The notes under the pieces were generated by a model that was given only the letters and a program-made list of their open reading frames with translations, was not told where the DNA came from and made no database searches. The translations under genes and the position numbers were made by a program. 7,775 nucleotides of DNA from the NCBI GenBank assembly GCA_903924715.1, contig CAIYCP010000484.1:1-7775 (forward strand). Direction: 5' to 3'. Positions 5,132-7,775 of the stretch are shown here, in pieces. Origin of the DNA: an uncultured beta proteobacterium. Lineage in GTDB: Bacteria; Pseudomonadota; Gammaproteobacteria; Burkholderiales; Burkholderiaceae_B. Within the stretch, counting starts at the first letter, position 1; every line of letters starts with the position of its first letter.

Positions 5132-7775
5132 ATGTCGAGTATTACAGTCGCCCAGTTCGCCATTGAACTGAAAATGCCGTCCAACGTGTTGTTAGAACAA
5201 CTGCGTGAAGCAGGTGTGAACCTAACTTCTGTGGACGCTAGCGTCACTGACAGTGACAAGGCTAAATTGCTCGAATCGCTGCGTCGTTCACACGGTGCAA
5301 CCGAAGGCACCAAAATCACGCTCACACGGCGTAAAACATCTGAGATTCGTCAGGCTGATGGCGCAGGCCGTTCACGCACGATTCAAGTTGAGGTTCGAAA
5401 AAAGCGTACTTTTGTTAAACGCGATGCCGCCGACACTGGCGATGTATCCACACCTGAAGTCGACGCACAAGCGCCCGCTGCAACGCCGGTTGTTGCTGCC
5501 CCAGTTGCTGCAATTGACCAGACGCCTGCTGAACAGCTGGCAAACGCCACGCCCGACCAAAGTGTCGATACACCAATGGCTGTGGCACCTGCACAAGCCG
5601 CGGCACCCGAGACTGAAAGCGCTTCAGCGCAAGCCGATACAAGCACACAGGATCAGAGCGCCTCTGCTTCCAGTACCTCAGAGCTTGAGCCAGACGATTC
5701 GCCACCTCCTGCTGTTGCAAAGGCGCCTGAGGCGCCCATCATCGACAAGCCTGCCTCAGAATGGCCTGCTCCGCTGACGACGACTTTGCCCTCAGAAACG
5801 CAAAGCCCCGAGCCGGCGCCCGCGCCGGTTGACGAAAGTGCTGCCGCAAGTCCGGCCGCAAGTGCAGCCAGTGCGGCGACTGAGCCCGCGATTGATTCGA
5901 CCACGCCCAAGGTTTTCAAACCTACCCGTGGTCGTGCAGTGGCGCCGGTGCATGTGGGTGTAGACGGTGCCGTACGCGATGAAGCACGACGTGCTTCTGA
6001 AGCAGAGGCTGCCGCTTTGCGCGACATGCTGAACCGGCCGCGTAAAGTGGTGAAACCACCTGAGCCAGATGCCGCAGCATTGTCAGGCACGTTGCATAAG
6101 CCAGCTGGCGCACCTGCTAAGGGTGCCAAAAAAGAGGGTACCGACTCAGCCGGCAAAAAAGTTCTTAAATCAGGTCAAATTGCTTCGACTTGGTCGGATG
6201 ATGCCTCGCGTAAAAAACCACCTGAAAAGCGTGATGCACCTGCTGCGCCTGGTCGTGATGGCTGGCGTGCTGGTGGCAAGAGTAAATCGGGTGGTAGAAA
6301 AGGCCGCGGCGCTAATAACCAAACGCAAGAGCAACGCGAACCAGTCCCCGTTGAATTTATCGCACGTGAAATTCATGTGCCCGAAACCATTAGCGTGGCG
6401 GATCTTGCACACAAGATGTCCGTCAAGGCAGGTGAGGTCATCAAACATTTGATGCAACTCGGTCAGATGGTCACTATTAACCAAGTGCTTGATCAAGAAA
6501 CCGCCATGATTGTGGTGCAAGAACTTGGTCATACCGCGATTGCGGCCAAACTCGATGATCCCGAAGCATTCTTGGATGAAGACGCGCCTCATACAGACGT
6601 TGTCTTGTTGCCTCGCGCTCCGGTGGTGACCGTGATGGGTCACGTTGACCACGGAAAAACTTCGTTGCTAGACTTTATTCGTCGCGCAAAAGTGGCTTCT
6701 GGTGAAGCGGGTGGGATTACTCAGCACATTGGTGCCTACCACGTGCAAACCGAACGCGGCATGGTGACCTTCTTGGATACTCCAGGCCACGAGGCCTTTA
6801 CGGCGATGCGTGCGCGCGGCGCCAAGGCAACCGATATTGTGATTTTGGTGGTTGCGGCCGATGACGGTGTGATGCCTCAAACAAAAGAGGCGATTCATCA
6901 CGCCAAAGCTGCCGGTGTGCCGCTGGTCGTTGCGGTCAATAAGATCGACAAGCCAGAAGCGAACCCTGAACGTGTCAAGCAAGAACTGGTGGTTGAACAG
7001 GTTGTGCCCGAAGAGTACGGTGGAGATGTACCGTTTATTTCGGTGTCTGCCAAAACGGGTCAAGGCATTGATGATTTGTTAGAAAATGTGCTGTTGCAAG
7101 CTGAAGTTCTTGAATTAAAAGCTGCTGTGGACGCGCCTGCTAAAGGTCTCGTGATTGAGGCTCGCTTAGATAAAGGCCGTGGTCCAGTTGCAACGATCTT
7201 GGTTCAAAGTGGCACGCTCAAACGCGGTGACGTTGTATTGGCTGGCTCTAGTTATGGTCGCGTGCGCGCCATGCTCGACGAAAACGGCAAGCCAATTCAA
7301 TCAGCAGGTCCTTCGATGCCTGTTGAGATTCAAGGTTTAACTGAAGTGCCCGTTGCCGGCGACGAACTCATGTCCCTGGCCGACGAGCGACGTGCACGTG
7401 AAATTGCGCTCTTTCGTCAAGGTAAGTTCCGTGACGTCAAATTGGCACGTCAGCAAGCCGCCAAGCTTGAGTCGATGTTTGAAAATGCCACTGAAGGTTC
7501 GCAGAACCTGTCACTTATCGTTAAGACCGATGTGCAAGGTTCGCAAGAAGCGCTTGTTAACTCGTTGGTCAAACTGTCTACTGACGAAATTCGTGTGCAA
7601 GTGGTTCATGCCGCCGTTGGTGGTATCTCAGAAAGTGACGTTAACCTGGCAATTGCTTCGGGTGCAGTGATCATTGGCTTTAACGTGCGTGCTGATGCAA
7701 GTACGAAAAAGCTGGCTGAATCAAATGGCGTTGATCTGCGTTACTACAATATTATTTATGATGCGGTCGATGAGA
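5132..7775 (+). CDS. infB: Translation initiation factor IF-2, N-terminal 881 codons (cut by window edge)
   Basis: IF2 is the GTPase that brings fMet-tRNA to the 30S subunit and promotes 50S joining. The visible 881 residues begin MSSITVAQFAIELKMPSNVL, the first IF2-N subdomain (about 1-55). A basic TIQVEVRKKRTFVKR stretch and a 300-residue linker follow: Ala/Pro/Glu-rich first, then Lys/Gly-rich. A second IF2-N subdomain lies at about 410-480. The GTPase domain shows G1 GHVDHGKT (503-510), G2 GGIT (527-530), G3 DTPGH (549-553), G4 NKID (603-606) and G5 SAK (639-641). Domain II starts near 672 and domain III near 790. The fMet-tRNA-binding C-terminal domain, roughly the last 110 residues by comparison with E. 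coli, is missing only because the window ends. The start at 5132 has a GAGAGAG purine run (5121-5127) 4 nt upstream. No terminator lies in the 86-bp gap after nusA, so cotranscription is likely. Confidence 0.97.
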   Translation, partial: MSSITVAQFAIELKMPSNVLLEQLREAGVNLTSVDASVTDSDKAKLLESLRRSHGATEGTKITLTRRKTSEIRQADGAGRSRTIQVEVRKKRTFVKRDAADTGDVSTPEVDAQAPAATPVVAAPVAAIDQTPAEQLANATPDQSVDTPMAVAPAQAAAPETESASAQADTSTQDQSASASSTSELEPDDSPPPAVAKAPEAPIIDKPASEWPAPLTTTLPSETQSPEPAPAPVDESAAASPAASAASAATEPAIDSTTPKVFKPTRGRAVAPVHVGVDGAVRDEARRASEAEAAALRDMLNRPRKVVKPPEPDAAALSGTLHKPAGAPAKGAKKEGTDSAGKKVLKSGQIASTWSDDASRKKPPEKRDAPAAPGRDGWRAGGKSKSGGRKGRGANNQTQEQREPVPVEFIAREIHVPETISVADLAHKMSVKAGEVIKHLMQLGQMVTINQVLDQETAMIVVQELGHTAIAAKLDDPEAFLDEDAPHTDVVLLPRAPVVTVMGHVDHGKTSLLDFIRRAKVASGEAGGITQHIGAYHVQTERGMVTFLDTPGHEAFTAMRARGAKATDIVILVVAADDGVMPQTKEAIHHAKAAGVPLVVAVNKIDKPEANPERVKQELVVEQVVPEEYGGDVPFISVSAKTGQGIDDLLENVLLQAEVLELKAAVDAPAKGLVIEARLDKGRGPVATILVQSGTLKRGDVVLAGSSYGRVRAMLDENGKPIQSAGPSMPVEIQGLTEVPVAGDELMSLADERRAREIALFRQGKFRDVKLARQQAAKLESMFENATEGSQNLSLIVKTDVQGSQEALVNSLVKLSTDEIRVQVVHAAVGGISESDVNLAIASGAVIIGFNVRADASTKKLAESNGVDLRYYNIIYDAVDE

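Noticed and set aside
5813..5828. GC-rich inverted repeat CCGGCG..CGCCGG inside infB
   Set aside because: It falls in Pro/Ala codons of the linker with no T-run; most likely a by-product of codon composition.
5653..6156. 167-codon minus-strand frame, Ala/Ser/Gly-rich
   Set aside because: It is the antisense of the infB Ala/Pro-rich linker, a typical compositional shadow.

Overview
The window looks like a conserved housekeeping stretch of a betaproteobacterial chromosome, most likely Burkholderiales and probably near the Alcaligenaceae. The gene order scpB-rluB-rimP-nusA-infB supports this. So does the RimP protein, whose start (MADLF..) and motifs (RAALGLLRVTIDR, YEVENIDYRRLEVGSPGVDRPL) read like the Bordetella-type protein. 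The genus cannot be told from the sequence alone. No insertion sequence, prophage gene, CRISPR array, toxin-antitoxin pair or defence gene is visible.

Layout. Bases 1-31 are the 5' end of an initiator tRNA (tRNA-fMet) on the minus strand, running off the left edge. A 71-bp divergent spacer follows, then everything reads rightward. scpB (condensin subunit, 103-1026) overlaps rluB (23S rRNA pseudouridine synthase, 1023-2888) through a GTGA junction. A 184-bp gap after rluB holds a short hairpin, one or two sigma70-type promoters, a leader of about 100 nt with a long imperfect stem, and a textbook intrinsic terminator that ends only 6 nt before the rimP start codon. rimP (3073-3570) overlaps nusA (3567-5045) through ATGA. 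infB starts after an 86-bp spacer (5132) and is cut by the right edge after 881 codons. No stretch longer than 300 bp lacks a gene.

How the genes work together. The right half is the transcription/translation operon known in many proteobacteria: RimP matures the 30S subunit, NusA controls pausing, termination and antitermination, and IF2 delivers initiator tRNA to the ribosome. RluB modifies 23S rRNA, so it belongs to the same theme. ScpB works with SMC and ScpA in chromosome organisation and is the outlier. In E. coli an initiator tRNA gene (metY) heads the rimP-nusA-infB operon. Here an initiator tRNA lies nearby but divergent, with scpB-rluB in between.

The most interesting element is the rimP leader: promoter, structured RNA, and a terminator just upstream of a start codon that has no Shine-Dalgarno sequence. 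This looks like an attenuator controlling rimP-nusA-infB. Smaller oddities are a 17-nt near-perfect direct repeat that copies the nusA 3' end into the spacer, a degenerate 15-nt repeat coding the ScpB acidic tail, and a long Gly/Arg/Pro-rich tail on RluB. I see no wholly new gene system here.
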